64,000 bases of DNA. Source: Marinilabilia rubra (GTDB lineage: Bacteria; Bacteroidota; Bacteroidia; Bacteroidales; Marinilabiliaceae). Position numbers and translations under genes: made by a program. A model generated the notes under the pieces. That model did no database searches and was not told the DNA's origin. It saw nothing but the letters and a program-made list of their open reading frames with translations. Where the stretch lies: positions 124,001 through 188,000 of the forward strand of contig NZ_QEWP01000005.1 of assembly GCF_003121985.1 (NCBI RefSeq), given 5' to 3'. This document shows, one piece after another, positions 8,469 through 17,394 of this stretch (within the stretch, counting starts at the first letter, position 1; each line of letters opens with the position of its first letter).

Positions 8469-9497
8469 TTATGAGCCCTTGATCGATGACTTCTCCCCTT
8501 TCGGGACATCAGGCATATGTACTTCCAGCAATTTACAGCTCCCGGAGGCTTTTATGCTAAATTCTTTTAAATCGGCCGGCACCAAAAGAGTGTCCCCTGC
8601 AGTAACTGTTTCTTTTTGATTTTTCTGATAAATCAATTCGGCTTCACCTTCAACACATATCAAAATTACAAAGGAATCCAGATTGTAAATATCTTTTTTC
8701 AGCTCTTTGCCCTTTAAATCAATCAAGCTGGTAACGAAATAGGGAGATTCCACTATTTCTGTAATTTCATTTTCCCGGGAAGTGTACTCTGTTTTGTATT
8801 CACCGCCACCAGAAAAATCGATGGCATCAAGAGCCTGTGCAGTATGAAGTTCACGAGAATTACCTTTGGCGTCCTTGCGGTCAAAATCGTAAATGCGATA
8901 AGTTACATCTGAAGTTTGTTGAATTTCTGCCAGCAAAATACCTTTTCCAATGGCATGTACCCGTCCTGCCGGAATAAAGAAAACATCGCCGGATGCAACT
9001 TCATGACTTGCCAAAAGTTTGTCAAGTTCCTTGCTTTCCAAGGCTTTCAGATATTCATCCTTGCTGGTATCCTTTTTAAAGCCGCTGATCAACTCGGCTC
9101 CTTTGTCAGCTTGCATCACATACCACATTTCAGTCTTCCCGAAAGAATCGTGACGCTTACGGGCCAATTCATCTTCCGGATGAACCTGAATTGAAAGCGC
9201 ATCATTGGCATCGATAAATTTTATCAACAGTGGAAATTCAGCTCCATATTTTTCAAAAACCTTATCTCCCACCAATTCGGACATGTAAATTTCCAGCAAC
9301 TCAGAAAGTGAGTTTCCCTTTAAAAAGCCATTGCTAACAACAGAAACATCTCCGGGAACCCCGCTCAGCTCCCAGCTTTCACCAATATCAGAAGCTTCTC
9401 CGGTATTTTTATTTAAAACTGCCTTAAGTTTGGTTCCTCCCCAAAGCCTTTGTTTGAGGATGGGCTCAAATTTTAGTGGATATAGTTTTCTTTCCAT
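8469..9497 (-). CDS. manA: Mannose-6-phosphate isomerase, class I
   Basis: Zinc-dependent interconversion of mannose 6-phosphate and fructose 6-phosphate. The ATG at 9497 gives MERKLYPLKFEPILKQRLWGG, the usual N-terminus, and 342 residues; an upstream in-frame ATG at 9584 would place the -7 box at 9522-9529 inside the gene. Metal-site signatures are DALSIQVHPED and, further on, IPAGRVHAIGKG. The C-terminal half is a second cupin. It stands alone and probably feeds GDP-sugar synthesis or mannose use. Confidence 0.93.
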   Translation of the reverse strand: MERKLYPLKFEPILKQRLWGGTKLKAVLNKNTGEASDIGESWELSGVPGDVSVVSNGFLKGNSLSELLEIYMSELVGDKVFEKYGAEFPLLIKFIDANDALSIQVHPEDELARKRHDSFGKTEMWYVMQADKGAELISGFKKDTSKDEYLKALESKELDKLLASHEVASGDVFFIPAGRVHAIGKGILLAEIQQTSDVTYRIYDFDRKDAKGNSRELHTAQALDAIDFSGGGEYKTEYTSRENEITEIVESPYFVTSLIDLKGKELKKDIYNLDSFVILICVEGEAELIYQKNQKETVTAGDTLLVPADLKEFSIKASGSCKLLEVHMPDVPKGEKSSIKGS

Positions 9498-9521
9498 GTT
9501 TATTATTTTTTGTCCTAAATG

Positions 9522-9529
9522 CAAATATA
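9522..9529 (-). promoter_or_regulatory. -7 box TATATTTG of manA
   Basis: A perfect Bacteroidota -7 consensus (TAnnTTTG) lies on the minus strand 25 bp upstream of the chosen manA start. A TTG at a suitable -33 distance is only approximate (23 bp upstream). Confidence 0.6.
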
Positions 9530-9697
9530 AGGACTTCACGTCAACCCATAAGCAACTATTATTCCGGAGCATAAAAGAAGTCAATCAAAGAACAAGCATA
9601 AGGAATTGACAAACTGACATTTAGCGCAAATAAAATTCAATGTCTTCAACATCTCTTATTCACTCTTTAAGCTTTTTAAAGAAACTATTAGTTAATA

Positions 9698-9832
9698 CAA
9701 TAGATCGTTAGATTTTTAGATATTAGATTTAAGATGAATCACATTACACTAATATCCGGAGCTTTAAAGCAATCATGTGTGTTATTCCAAAAAGTTGATT
9801 TATAGCCTTTGAAAAAATTTAACGGAGTATTG
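9698..9832 (+). repeat. Dispersed repeat family A, copy 1
   Basis: A 135-bp element bounded by CAATAGATCGTTAGATTTTT and, on the complementary strand at the far end, CAATACTCCGTTAAATTTTT; these two ends match at 16 of 20 positions and so form imperfect terminal inverted repeats. The same boundaries recur at six other loci in the window. It has no coding capacity. It and copy 2 fill most of the 530-bp gap between manA and engB. Confidence 0.8.
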
Positions 9833-9840
9833 AGTTATAT

Positions 9841-9976
9841 AATAGATCGTTAGATTTTTAGATATAAAGATGTAAGATGATTCGTACAATCTTGATATTC
9901 TGTATTTCAACAAACAAACACCCATAAGCACAAATTACTGACTTGTAGTGTATTGCGAAAGATTAACGGAGTATTG
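9841..9976 (+). repeat. Dispersed repeat family A, copy 2 (direct tandem of copy 1)
   Basis: It begins AATAGATCGTTAGATTTTTA and ends TTAACGGAGTATTG, the family boundaries, in the same orientation as copy 1 and only 8 bp after it. The middle of the element has diverged from copy 1, so the tandem is not a recent duplication. Confidence 0.75.
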
Positions 9977-10010
9977 TTATAAAAAACTGCTGTAAAACCG
10001 TAAAACATCC

Positions 10011-10018
10011 TATTTTTG
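10011..10018 (+). promoter_or_regulatory. -7 box TATTTTTG of engB
   Basis: A consensus TAnnTTTG lies 9 bp before the engB ATG, which implies a very short 5' leader. No TTG stands at the usual -33 distance. Confidence 0.55.
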
Positions 10019-10027
10019 CAAAAAAAA

Positions 10028-10627
10028 ATGCAAATAAAGGAAGCTTCTTTTCTTACCAGCAGTGTCAATCCGAAAGATTGCCCTGCTCCAAACAAGCCCG
10101 AATATGCATTTATCGGCCGCTCCAATGTGGGAAAATCCTCGCTTCTTAACATGCTATGCAACAAAAAAAAGCTGGCCAAAACTTCCGGCACCCCCGGTAA
10201 AACCCGACTTATCAATCACTTTCTCATTGACCACGCGTGGTACATGGTAGATTTACCTGGCTATGGTTACGCCAAGTTATCTAAGACCGAGCGAGAAAAA
10301 TTCAAAAATATGATTGACGATTATTTGACAGAAAGAACCAATCTGGCAAACTTATTCGTCTTGATTGATAGCAGACATGCCCCGTTAAAATCTGATTTGG
10401 ATTTCATGCAGCATATAGGAAACATTGAAATTCCATTCTCAATTGTATTTACCAAAACCGATAAACTTAAGCCCTCTGAACTGGAAGAGAATCTGAAGGT
10501 TTATCAAGATAAATTACATGAAGAATGGGAGGATTTGCCACCTGTTTTTCTCACTTCATCCACGTCTAAAAGTGGAAGGGAGGAAATGCTCCGATACATT
10601 AAAAACATTAATAAATCACTGGCATGA
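10028..10627 (+). CDS. engB: Ribosome biogenesis GTP-binding protein EngB/YsxC
   Basis: Essential small GTPase for 50S subunit assembly. G1 is GRSNVGKSS (30-38), the switch I Thr lies in [10 protein letters not shown]3 is DLPGYGYAK (75-83), and G4 is TKTDK (near 140). The ATG at 10028 gives [13 protein letters not shown] and 199 residues, the family norm; an earlier TTG would fall in the -7 box. It appears to be transcribed alone from the box at 10011. Confidence 0.96.
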   Translation: MQIKEASFLTSSVNPKDCPAPNKPEYAFIGRSNVGKSSLLNMLCNKKKLAKTSGTPGKTRLINHFLIDHAWYMVDLPGYGYAKLSKTEREKFKNMIDDYLTERTNLANLFVLIDSRHAPLKSDLDFMQHIGNIEIPFSIVFTKTDKLKPSELEENLKVYQDKLHEEWEDLPPVFLTSSTSKSGREEMLRYIKNINKSLA

Positions 10628-10695
10628 AGTTAGGTTCCATAACAAAGAAATTTAACTTTAGTGCTAAATAACTATTAATAACAAGCGATTTTTTT

Positions 10696-10703
10696 TATCT
10701 TTG
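10696..10703 (+). promoter_or_regulatory. -7 box TATCTTTG of prs
   Basis: A perfect TAnnTTTG box in a T-rich stretch, 45 bp upstream of the prs ATG. No clear -33 TTG stands 19-21 bp upstream. Confidence 0.6.
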
Positions 10704-10748
10704 CAAACGAAAGATACTTCTGAAAATAATTGATAAACAGGACTTTAA

Positions 10749-11687
10749 ATGCCACCTAAAGCACCAATCAAACTTTTCACGGGAACCAACACCCGTTATC
10801 TCGCCGAAAAAATAAGTCTTTGCAACGGAAGAGAATTAGGGAACATCAACCTCACACAATTCAGCGATGGTGAATTCACCACTGCTTACGAAGAGACCAT
10901 TAGAGGCTCACATGTGTTCCTTATTCAATCGACTTTTCCGCCATCTGACAATCTTTTTGAATTACTAATGATGATCGATGCAGCCAAAAGAGCTTCAGCT
11001 TACAAACTGGTAGCTGTGATTCCATATTTTGGTTTTGCACGTCAGGATCGAAAAGACAAACCCAGAGTGTCAATTGGGGCCAAATTGGTTGCCGATCTAT
11101 TGACAACTGCAGGAGTGGATCGGGTAATCACCATGGATCTGCATGCTGATCAGATACAAGGTTTTTTTGACATTCCTGTAGATCATCTTTATGCTTCCAG
11201 TATTTTTGTTCCGCATATTCGCAAACTTAACCTTGATAATCTGGTAGTCGCATCACCCGATGTGGGAGGAACAAAGCGTGCCAACACCTATGCGAAATTT
11301 CTGGATGCACCAATGGTTATTTGTCACAAGCATCGTTCAAAAGCCAATGTGGTTGATGAAATGAGAATCATAGGTGATGTAAAAGGAAAGAATGTTGTTT
11401 TAATGGATGACATGATTGACACAGCCGGAACCCTCACCAAAGCTGCCGACATAATGATGGAGCAGGGAGCTCTTAGTGTAAGAGCGTTTGCAACCCATCC
11501 GGTTCTTTCGGGGCCTGCTTATGAGAACATTGAAAAGTCCCAGCTTTCAGAAGTTTGCGTAACAGATTCTATTCCTCTGAGACAAAAATCTGAGAAGATA
11601 AAAGTGCTGTCAGCAGCTCAACTCCTGGCCGACACCATCGACAAAGTTTATAATTATCAATCTATAAGCACGCAATTTGTAATTTAA
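10749..11687 (+). CDS. prs: Ribose-phosphate pyrophosphokinase (PRPP synthetase)
   Basis: Transfers pyrophosphate from ATP to ribose 5-phosphate to give PRPP for nucleotide, histidine and NAD synthesis. Class I features are visible: the flexible-loop and ATP region YFGFARQDRKDKPR, the DLHADQIQGFFDIPVDHLYA block, the ASPDVGGTKRA catalytic loop, and the PRPP-binding motif VVLMDDMIDTAGTL. The 312-residue length is normal. It heads the order prs-rplY-pth-S4 that is common in Bacteroidota. Confidence 0.97.
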   Translation: MPPKAPIKLFTGTNTRYLAEKISLCNGRELGNINLTQFSDGEFTTAYEETIRGSHVFLIQSTFPPSDNLFELLMMIDAAKRASAYKLVAVIPYFGFARQDRKDKPRVSIGAKLVADLLTTAGVDRVITMDLHADQIQGFFDIPVDHLYASSIFVPHIRKLNLDNLVVASPDVGGTKRANTYAKFLDAPMVICHKHRSKANVVDEMRIIGDVKGKNVVLMDDMIDTAGTLTKAADIMMEQGALSVRAFATHPVLSGPAYENIEKSQLSEVCVTDSIPLRQKSEKIKVLSAAQLLADTIDKVYNYQSISTQFVI

Positions 11688-11691
11688 TTAT

Positions 11692-11699
11692 TACCTTTG
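11692..11699 (+). promoter_or_regulatory. Candidate -7 box TACCTTTG of rplY
   Basis: A consensus TAnnTTTG begins 5 bp after the prs stop codon and 88 bp before the rplY body, suggesting rplY has its own promoter with a leader of roughly 80 nt. The nearest TTG (11677-11679) is closer than the usual -33 spacing. Confidence 0.45.
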
Positions 11700-11786
11700 C
11701 AGCCGCCAAAAACGGCATAGTGTGATGGGAAGTTAAGGTTTCACATTACAATCTTAATTTTGAGTAACACAATTAAAATCAAAGAA

Positions 11787-12365
11787 ATGCAAACAATTGA
11801 ACTGAAAGCAGCCAAGCGCGAGAATCTTGGCAAAACAGCTACCAAACAGCTTAGAAATGCAGGTCAGGTACCTTGCGTTATTTACGGAGGTGAAGAAACA
11901 ATTCATGCTTCGGCTCTTCTGAAAGATTTCAACAAGCTTATTTACACACCAAAGGTGCACATTGTTAAGCTTAATGTTGATGGAAAAGTTTATGATGCCG
12001 TTATACAGGATGTACAATTCCACCCGGTAAGTGACGATGCCATTCACGTTGATTTTCTTCAGGTATTTGAAGATAAGCCTGTTACTATTGAAATTCCGGT
12101 TAAACTTAATGGACTTGCAGCTGGTGTTAAAGCCGGGGGTAAATTGAACCTGGAAAAGCGTAAGCTGAAAGTAAAAGGATTGGCTAAAGATCTTCCTGAC
12201 ACACTGGATGTCGACATTACCAAGCTCGGGCTTGGAAAAGGTATTCAGGTTGGACACTTAAGCTATGACAACTTTGAATTGCTGAATAACAAGAATCAGG
12301 TGGTAGTTTCTGTGAAACTTACCAGAGCAGCTCGTGCAGCGGGTCAGTCTGGCGAAGAAGAATAG
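11787..12365 (+). CDS. rplY: 50S ribosomal protein L25 (general stress protein CTC form)
   Basis: Binds 5S rRNA in the large subunit. The N-terminal L25 domain (MQTIELKAAKRENLGKTATK, then LRNAGQVPCVIYGG) is followed by the C-terminal beta domain of the CTC type (HVDFLQVFEDKPVTIEIPVK, GVKAGGKLNLEKRKLKVK). I chose the ATG at 11787 because it gives the family N-terminus; a TTG at 11760 is possible but adds nine unconserved residues. 192 residues. A strong terminator follows at 12384. Confidence 0.95.
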   Translation: MQTIELKAAKRENLGKTATKQLRNAGQVPCVIYGGEETIHASALLKDFNKLIYTPKVHIVKLNVDGKVYDAVIQDVQFHPVSDDAIHVDFLQVFEDKPVTIEIPVKLNGLAAGVKAGGKLNLEKRKLKVKGLAKDLPDTLDVDITKLGLGKGIQVGHLSYDNFELLNNKNQVVVSVKLTRAARAAGQSGEEE

Positions 12366-12383
12366 CACCACAATCATAATTCA

Positions 12384-12414
12384 AAAACCTCCATATTTCC
12401 ATATGGGGGTTTTT
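12384..12414 (+). terminator. Rho-independent terminator after rplY
   Basis: The hairpin AAAACCTCCATAT / ATATGGGGGTTTT with a 4-5 nt loop is followed by TTTTGTGTTT, 18 bp after the rplY stop. Confidence 0.85.
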
Positions 12415-12442
12415 GTGTTTATGTATTAGTGTTCAGAATCTT

Positions 12443-12450
12443 TATTTTTG
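12443..12450 (+). promoter_or_regulatory. -7 box TATTTTTG of pth
   Basis: A consensus TAnnTTTG 18 bp before the pth ATG and downstream of the rplY terminator, which supports a separate pth-S4-DUF4924 transcript. Confidence 0.55.
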
Positions 12451-12468
12451 CCTAAGTAAAACTCAATC

Positions 12469-13098
12469 ATGGGCAACATTTTTGATAGAATAAAACAACT
12501 TCTGGTTTCAGAAAAAAAGCAATCGGACAACACAGTGAAATACTTAGTAGCAGGCCTTGGAAATATTGGGCGTGAGTATGAGAATACGCGGCACAATATT
12601 GGATTTGATGTATTGGACGAACTGGCCAATAAAGAAGGTTTAAAATTTGAAGACCAGAGATATGGCAATGTAGCAGAGTACAAGTTCAAGGGTCGAACAT
12701 TTGTTCTGCTAAAACCAAGCACTTACGTTAATCTTAGTGGAAAGTCCATAAATTTCTGGATGAAAAAAGAAAAAATTCCGGTTGAAAGACTACTGGTAAT
12801 CGTGGATGATCTGGCTCTTCCATTTGGCACTTTACGCTTAAAAGCGAAAGGTAGTGACGCCGGCCATAACGGTTTAAAAAACATCCAGGAAGTTCTTGGG
12901 CACAACAAGTATGCCCGGTTAAGGTTTGGCCTTGGGGATAATTATTCGCGCGGGCGACAAATTGATTTTGTCCTTGGAAAATGGGATCGCGATGAAGCAG
13001 CTGCCCTTCCTGAAAGAATGGATAAAGCGATTGAAATCATTAAAGGATTTGGAACTGTTGGACTGGCACAAACAATGAGTCAATATAACAACAAATAA
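12469..13098 (+). CDS. pth: Peptidyl-tRNA hydrolase
   Basis: Releases peptides from peptidyl-tRNA that has dropped off the ribosome. Family motifs: VAGLGNIGREYENTRHNIGF (catalytic His in the RHNIGF part), KPSTYVNLSG, VDDLALPFGTLRLK and GSDAGHNGLKNI. The 209 residues include about 23 extra N-terminal residues (MGNIFDRIKQLL) before the usual VKYLVAGLGN; the -7 box at 12443 and the lack of a later in-frame ATG before the domain support this start. The S4-domain gene begins 5 bp after the stop. Confidence 0.95.
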   Translation: MGNIFDRIKQLLVSEKKQSDNTVKYLVAGLGNIGREYENTRHNIGFDVLDELANKEGLKFEDQRYGNVAEYKFKGRTFVLLKPSTYVNLSGKSINFWMKKEKIPVERLLVIVDDLALPFGTLRLKAKGSDAGHNGLKNIQEVLGHNKYARLRFGLGDNYSRGRQIDFVLGKWDRDEAAALPERMDKAIEIIKGFGTVGLAQTMSQYNNK

Positions 13099-13103
13099 GC
13101 CAT

Positions 13104-13505
13104 ATGAACAAGACTGAAAGCGTACGCATTGACAAATTCTTATGGGCCGTAAGGTTATTTAAAACAAGAAGCGTAGCTGCTGAGGCCTGCAAAAAAGGCC
13201 GTGTCACTATGGACGATCAACCTGTGAAATCATCTCGTTTAATCCGCCGTGGTGATGAAATTTCTATTAAAGTCCCTCCGGCGCAAAAAACCTTCAAAGT
13301 GCTTGATTTGTTCGAGAAACGCATGGGAGCAAAACTGGTTCCCGGGTATATAAAAGACATTACCCCACAGGAGGAACTGGATCTTTTGGATATGGCCCGA
13401 ATGACTCAGAAAATGAACAGGCCCAAAGGAACAGGGCGCCCCACAAAAAAAGACCGGCGCGACCTGGATCAATTAAACAATCAGGGGTGGGACTTTTTCG
13501 AATAA
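13104..13505 (+). CDS. S4 domain RNA-binding protein (Hsp15/HslR-like)
   Basis: A 133-residue protein with an N-terminal S4 RNA-binding domain (RIDKFLWAVRLFKTRSVAAE, KKGRVTMDDQPVKSS, RRGDEISIKVPP) and a basic, Lys/Arg-rich tail (RPKGTGRPTKKDRRDLD). Hsp15-type proteins rescue stalled 50S subunits that carry peptidyl-tRNA, which fits its position 5 bp after pth. The specific role in this lineage is inferred from family and context. Confidence 0.92.
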   Translation: MNKTESVRIDKFLWAVRLFKTRSVAAEACKKGRVTMDDQPVKSSRLIRRGDEISIKVPPAQKTFKVLDLFEKRMGAKLVPGYIKDITPQEELDLLDMARMTQKMNRPKGTGRPTKKDRRDLDQLNNQGWDFFE

Positions 13506-13530
13506 TAATTGGTTTTTAAGCAAGTAAACA

Positions 13531-14076
13531 ATGATTATATCAAGACATAAAAAACAAAACGACATTGCAGGATATGTGCTTTATATGTGGCAAATTGAAG
13601 ACCTGATAAGGGCTTCAAAGCTGAACATGGAAACCATCGAGAAAACAGTCATTGCCCATTATGAACAACCTGATGAAGTAAAACAGGAGTTGAAAGCATG
13701 GTACGAAAACCTGGTTGCCATGATGAAGAATGAAAAAATTGAGCAATCGGGTCACCTTCAAGTCATAACCAATACGGTAAACGACATGAACCGATTGCAT
13801 ATTAACCTCATGAACTCCTCAAAAGAAACTGCTTACCAACAACATTTCATGAAAGCAGTACCACTAATAAAAGAGCTTGAGCCTAAAATGAAACCTAAAC
13901 CTCAGCATGACATTGAATTAATGTTGGCCGCAATGTATAATGCTTTTGTTTTAAAGCTTCAGGGTAAGGAAATTTCTGCTGCAACAACCGAGGCTCTTCA
14001 GGTTTTTGGCAAAACATTGTCAATGCTTTCTGCCAAATACGGCGAAGATCAGAAAGGAAAACTTAATCCTGAATAA
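13531..14076 (+). CDS. DUF4924 family protein
   Basis: A 181-residue, mostly helical, soluble protein beginning MIISRHKKQNDIAGYVLYMW, the signature of DUF4924, found mainly in Bacteroidales. No catalytic motif is visible and the function is unknown. It follows the S4 gene after 25 bp and probably shares its transcript. Its last 14 bp overlap the convergent DUF393 gene. Confidence 0.88.
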   Translation: MIISRHKKQNDIAGYVLYMWQIEDLIRASKLNMETIEKTVIAHYEQPDEVKQELKAWYENLVAMMKNEKIEQSGHLQVITNTVNDMNRLHINLMNSSKETAYQQHFMKAVPLIKELEPKMKPKPQHDIELMLAAMYNAFVLKLQGKEISAATTEALQVFGKTLSMLSAKYGEDQKGKLNPE

Positions 14077-14428
14077 TGGTACAAGTATTTTTCCTGCCAA
14101 ACCACTTATAACGGTTATTGGCAACCACACGATATCCCCATTTTATCCAGGAGGAAGGAAAAAGCTTAAAAACTGAAGAGAAAACTCTTCCAAACCAGCC
14201 GGTTTGTTGCATTATAAAAAGAATTGCGGGGGCTCCATTAATAACTTCATGCCCCTGCAAAACAACAACTTCATCCAACTTTTGCGGCGAAATGCCGTGC
14301 TTATGTAAAAGCTCCCGTCCATCATTGGACTGCATAGCAATCAGACGAACTGAATCTCCGAATTTCTTATGAAGCCATTGGGCAAAACCACTACATAACA
14401 CACAAAAGCCATCAAATAAAACTATCAT
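14063..14428 (-). CDS. DCC1-like thiol-disulfide oxidoreductase family protein (DUF393)
   Basis: A small DUF393 protein with the hallmark DGFCVLCSGFAQWL (DxxCxLC) near the N-terminus, followed by the RLIAMQSNDGRELLHKHG and VVLQGHEVINGAPAIL blocks of this thioredoxin-like family. I use the ATG at 14428 (MIVLFDGFC, 121 residues); the ATG at 14449 adds seven residues and overlaps the end of the small gene upstream, which would allow translational coupling. Its end overlaps DUF4924 by 14 bp. The substrate is unknown. Confidence 0.85.
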   Translation of the reverse strand: MIVLFDGFCVLCSGFAQWLHKKFGDSVRLIAMQSNDGRELLHKHGISPQKLDEVVVLQGHEVINGAPAILFIMQQTGWFGRVFSSVFKLFPSSWIKWGYRVVANNRYKWFGRKNTCTIIQD

Positions 14429-14436
14429 AGGTGCTT

Positions 14437-14640
14437 TCAATAGATGCATTGAGAATCCTCATCTGTATTCTGATTCTTATCGCCATCGCATTCCCGGTCA
14501 ATACAAGTACATTCCCCTGAGGTTCGTAAAAACTCTTCCGGATCTTTAACAAAGCCGGAATTGGCAAACACACCATAAAGAAAATCCCTGTCAAAAAGCC
14601 TTTCGGCACAATACGTCTTCTCAAATCTTACCATATGCAA
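14437..14640 (-). CDS. Small hypothetical protein with Cys-rich tail
   Basis: A possible 67-residue protein (start at 14640, or 14634 two codons later) directly upstream of the DUF393 gene. The sequence is acidic toward the end and contains GECTCIDRECDGD, a cluster of three cysteines, with a further Cys three residues from the end. Its stop overlaps the upstream start codon of the DUF393 gene (ATGCATCTATTGA). I do not recognise a family. It might be chance, but the tight spacing and non-random composition favour a gene. Confidence 0.4.
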   Translation of the reverse strand: MHMVRFEKTYCAERLFDRDFLYGVFANSGFVKDPEEFLRTSGECTCIDRECDGDKNQNTDEDSQCIY

Positions 14641-14785
14641 AAGGTTTTACAGGATAATACATCATTTCTTTAAGCAGAAAACGTCATTTAATTGCTTGAA
14701 CGAAAAATAAGACCTAAATATCCAAAAAGCAACAGTAAAACCTTATAAATAGTTTATCAAAACTCCGGAAGTACGTTAAATCTTC

Positions 14786-16072
14786 TTAATCAACCACGAG
14801 ATCAACCCTGCGATTAACCATGCTCAGTCCCCTGGGAGACAACTCCTCTAAAGGAGACAAAGGATTGTCTTCTCCTCTTGGGTAAATTGAAATCCTGTGG
14901 GGAGAAATATCCAAATCGCTAACAAAAAATTCCTTTACAGACTCGCATCTTTGACGGCTCAATTCCAGGTTCGTTTCGGCAGATCCACTGGAATCGGAAT
15001 ACCCATAAAGAGAAAGTGTTTTGCTAGAATCATTTAATAATTCAATTGCAACTCTTCCCATCAAAAGTTCATCATCCGGGGAAAAGCGACGGGAAGCTCC
15101 GGGAGGGAAAAAAATAGTTTTTACATCATACCGGTCATAAACAACTCTCAAAGTCTCAGTAATAACTACTGAGTCTTTATGCACAGGCCGGTTTTTTTCA
15201 TATTCGGCTATATCATCTTCAAGTTGCCTGACTTCGTCTTGAAGCCGATTTTCCTGTTTCCGGCCAAACATATCCATCCCTTCTGCCCGATAAGTCCAGC
15301 GCATATGTCTTTGATCTTTATCACCAAATTTGTAACTAACATTAAACGCCGTATACAGATAACGATCATTTGTGGCTCCCGTTAAGATGTTATCAAGCCG
15401 ATCCGCAGCAGAAAACCGGAGCATACTCTCGAGTCCTATATCAAAACTGTTATTAATCCTGTACATAACTCCTAATCCAAACGGTAAAACCAGATCGGCT
15501 TCCCGGGCTGTTTTTTTATTCGGATTGGTTTCATCATAACCTAACACCACGTAATCGTCATTAGGAGTATCATAAACCTCATTTCTTCTTGCCACCTCTC
15601 CTGTTTCATAATTTATCAATTTACTCCTGAACAATGAGGCACCAACACCTATTTTTAAATAGTAGTTCCACCTGTCTTTTAAAGGCCCGGGTCGAGCTGA
15701 CATTTGATTGATAACGGCAATCCCATTTATTGAAACGTCCAGAAAATCTCCTTCAAAACCATAACGCCCTTCCTGCCCATACATTTCGCTCTGAAGATAT
15801 TGCAATTCGAAAGCAAAAGCAGGCACAAGGTGTTTAGTCACCCATACAGATGGGCCTAAATCAATTTTTTGATTGGGAATTAAGCGGTAATCACTTTGAT
15901 CTGCATAGATAAAGACAGGACCAAAACCACCAGAAACGGACCATGAATTATAAGTCTGGCCGAAAGAAAAAATCATCTCCGGTGTTTTAACAAAGACGGA
16001 ATCCTTTTCTCTTTTTTGCCCTGTAAGAGAGGCAGATAAGAGCAACAAAACAGTTAATATAAAAAACTTCAT
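14786..16072 (-). CDS. OmpA family outer membrane protein (paralogue 2)
   Basis: A 428-residue protein: signal peptide 1-19 (MKFFILTVLLLLSASLTGQ), an N-terminal outer membrane beta-barrel-like region with many aromatic/glycine strands to about residue 250, a short coiled segment (RLQDEVRQLEDDIAEYEKN), and a C-terminal OmpA peptidoglycan-binding domain (SLYGYSDSSGSAETNLELS and RQRCESVKEFF). Its start codon overlaps the stop of the paralogue upstream by one base (TAATG), so the two are translationally coupled. It probably ties the outer membrane to peptidoglycan. Confidence 0.9.
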   Translation of the reverse strand: MKFFILTVLLLLSASLTGQKREKDSVFVKTPEMIFSFGQTYNSWSVSGGFGPVFIYADQSDYRLIPNQKIDLGPSVWVTKHLVPAFAFELQYLQSEMYGQEGRYGFEGDFLDVSINGIAVINQMSARPGPLKDRWNYYLKIGVGASLFRSKLINYETGEVARRNEVYDTPNDDYVVLGYDETNPNKKTAREADLVLPFGLGVMYRINNSFDIGLESMLRFSAADRLDNILTGATNDRYLYTAFNVSYKFGDKDQRHMRWTYRAEGMDMFGRKQENRLQDEVRQLEDDIAEYEKNRPVHKDSVVITETLRVVYDRYDVKTIFFPPGASRRFSPDDELLMGRVAIELLNDSSKTLSLYGYSDSSGSAETNLELSRQRCESVKEFFVSDLDISPHRISIYPRGEDNPLSPLEELSPRGLSMVNRRVDLVVD

Positions 16073-17394
16073 TATTCAGATTTTTGATCCCTGATGAGGA
16101 ATATATCAACCCGGCGGTTGACACTATGAATGCCGCGAGGTGCAAGTTTCTGGGTATCAGACAACAATTTCGATTCGCCTTGTGGTTCTGTCTCAAACCT
16201 TGATTTATCAAGTCCGTAGTCATAAACCAGGACTTCCACCACAGCATCACAGCGCCTTTGGCTCAAACGAATATTGTAATCGTCTGTTCCCCGCTCATCA
16301 CAGTATCCCTGCACTAAAATACGCTCTTCAGGATTTTCCTTCATGAACTTGGCGACCATGGCCAGCACTTTATGTTCGTCAGGCTTGATATTCGACCGGT
16401 CAAAATCAAAGAAAACAGAAGCAGCCATAATATCCCTGCGTTCAACAGTTTCCCTGTAAATAAATGTGGTATCGGATGTTGAAGAATCATTGGCAGCAAT
16501 ATAATCTAATCTCTGGCGCAGAGAGTCCAGTTTTTGGGCCATTGGATCCATTTCCCGCTCCCTCTGATAAGCCAGATTAAAGTCTTTGTAAGTCCATAAA
16601 GCATGGCGTTTATCTTTTTTTCCAATTTTATAGGTAACAGTTACCGATGCCGACATATAAGAATCATTGTCTGCACCTGTCAGATTCACATCCAAGTTGT
16701 CCTGAGTCAGGTTCCTTAAAGTTAGTTCAAATCCTAAATCAAAACTTTTATTCAACCTGTAATCTATTCCCATACCAATGGGAACTACCATTTCACTCAC
16801 GCGATCTGTTTCCTGAGCAGGATTGGAGCGATCATATCCGACGGCCAGGTAATCCGAATCATCCCAGCCATACGGTCGTGGATATCCCGGAGTGGAATTG
16901 TGTACATCTCCTACTGTGATCCACTCTCCTGTTTCGTTAGTTCGCTGGCGGGATCTGAAATAGTTTGCTCCAAGACCAATTTTTCCGTAGATATTGAGCC
17001 TGTCCCTGATGGGGCCAAACAACACCAGCTGGTTAATACTAACATTAAGATTAACCGTCAAATCGTAAAAGTTTCCCTCAAAATAACGGGTATTTTTCTG
17101 CCCATACATATCAGCCATAAGAAACTGGGCATCGACAGACCATGGACGGCCAAACTGCTTGCTCACCAGAAAAGACGGCCCAAACTTCAAATTACTGCTT
17201 GGAAAAACAGTAAAATCAGCTACATCGGTATAATAAAAAACAGGACCGACACCTGCTGTTACCGACCATGTATTATACTTTTTATCAGGATCATAAAGCT
17301 GTTCATCTTCAAGATTATAGAAATCTATCTGTTGAGCTGAAACGCTTCCCAGAAACAAAGACAGCAAAAGAAAAAGAATAAATATATACCTCAT
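16072..17394 (-). CDS. OmpA family outer membrane protein (paralogue 1)
   Basis: A 440-residue protein of the same build as its neighbour: signal peptide 1-20 (MRYIFILFLLLSLFLGSVSA), beta-barrel-like half starting YNTWSVTAGVGPVFYYTDVA, a short coiled linker (MAQKLDSLRQRLDYIAAND), and an OmpA domain (FFDFDRSNIKPDEHKVL, VQGYCDERGTDDYNIRLSQR, NRRVD). Both paralogues share the NTWSV.GG/GVGPVF..D and YGQ patterns, so the pair arose by tandem duplication. Here the OmpA domain is closest to consensus. Confidence 0.9.
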   Translation of the reverse strand: MRYIFILFLLLSLFLGSVSAQQIDFYNLEDEQLYDPDKKYNTWSVTAGVGPVFYYTDVADFTVFPSSNLKFGPSFLVSKQFGRPWSVDAQFLMADMYGQKNTRYFEGNFYDLTVNLNVSINQLVLFGPIRDRLNIYGKIGLGANYFRSRQRTNETGEWITVGDVHNSTPGYPRPYGWDDSDYLAVGYDRSNPAQETDRVSEMVVPIGMGIDYRLNKSFDLGFELTLRNLTQDNLDVNLTGADNDSYMSASVTVTYKIGKKDKRHALWTYKDFNLAYQREREMDPMAQKLDSLRQRLDYIAANDSSTSDTTFIYRETVERRDIMAASVFFDFDRSNIKPDEHKVLAMVAKFMKENPEERILVQGYCDERGTDDYNIRLSQRRCDAVVEVLVYDYGLDKSRFETEPQGESKLLSDTQKLAPRGIHSVNRRVDIFLIRDQKSE

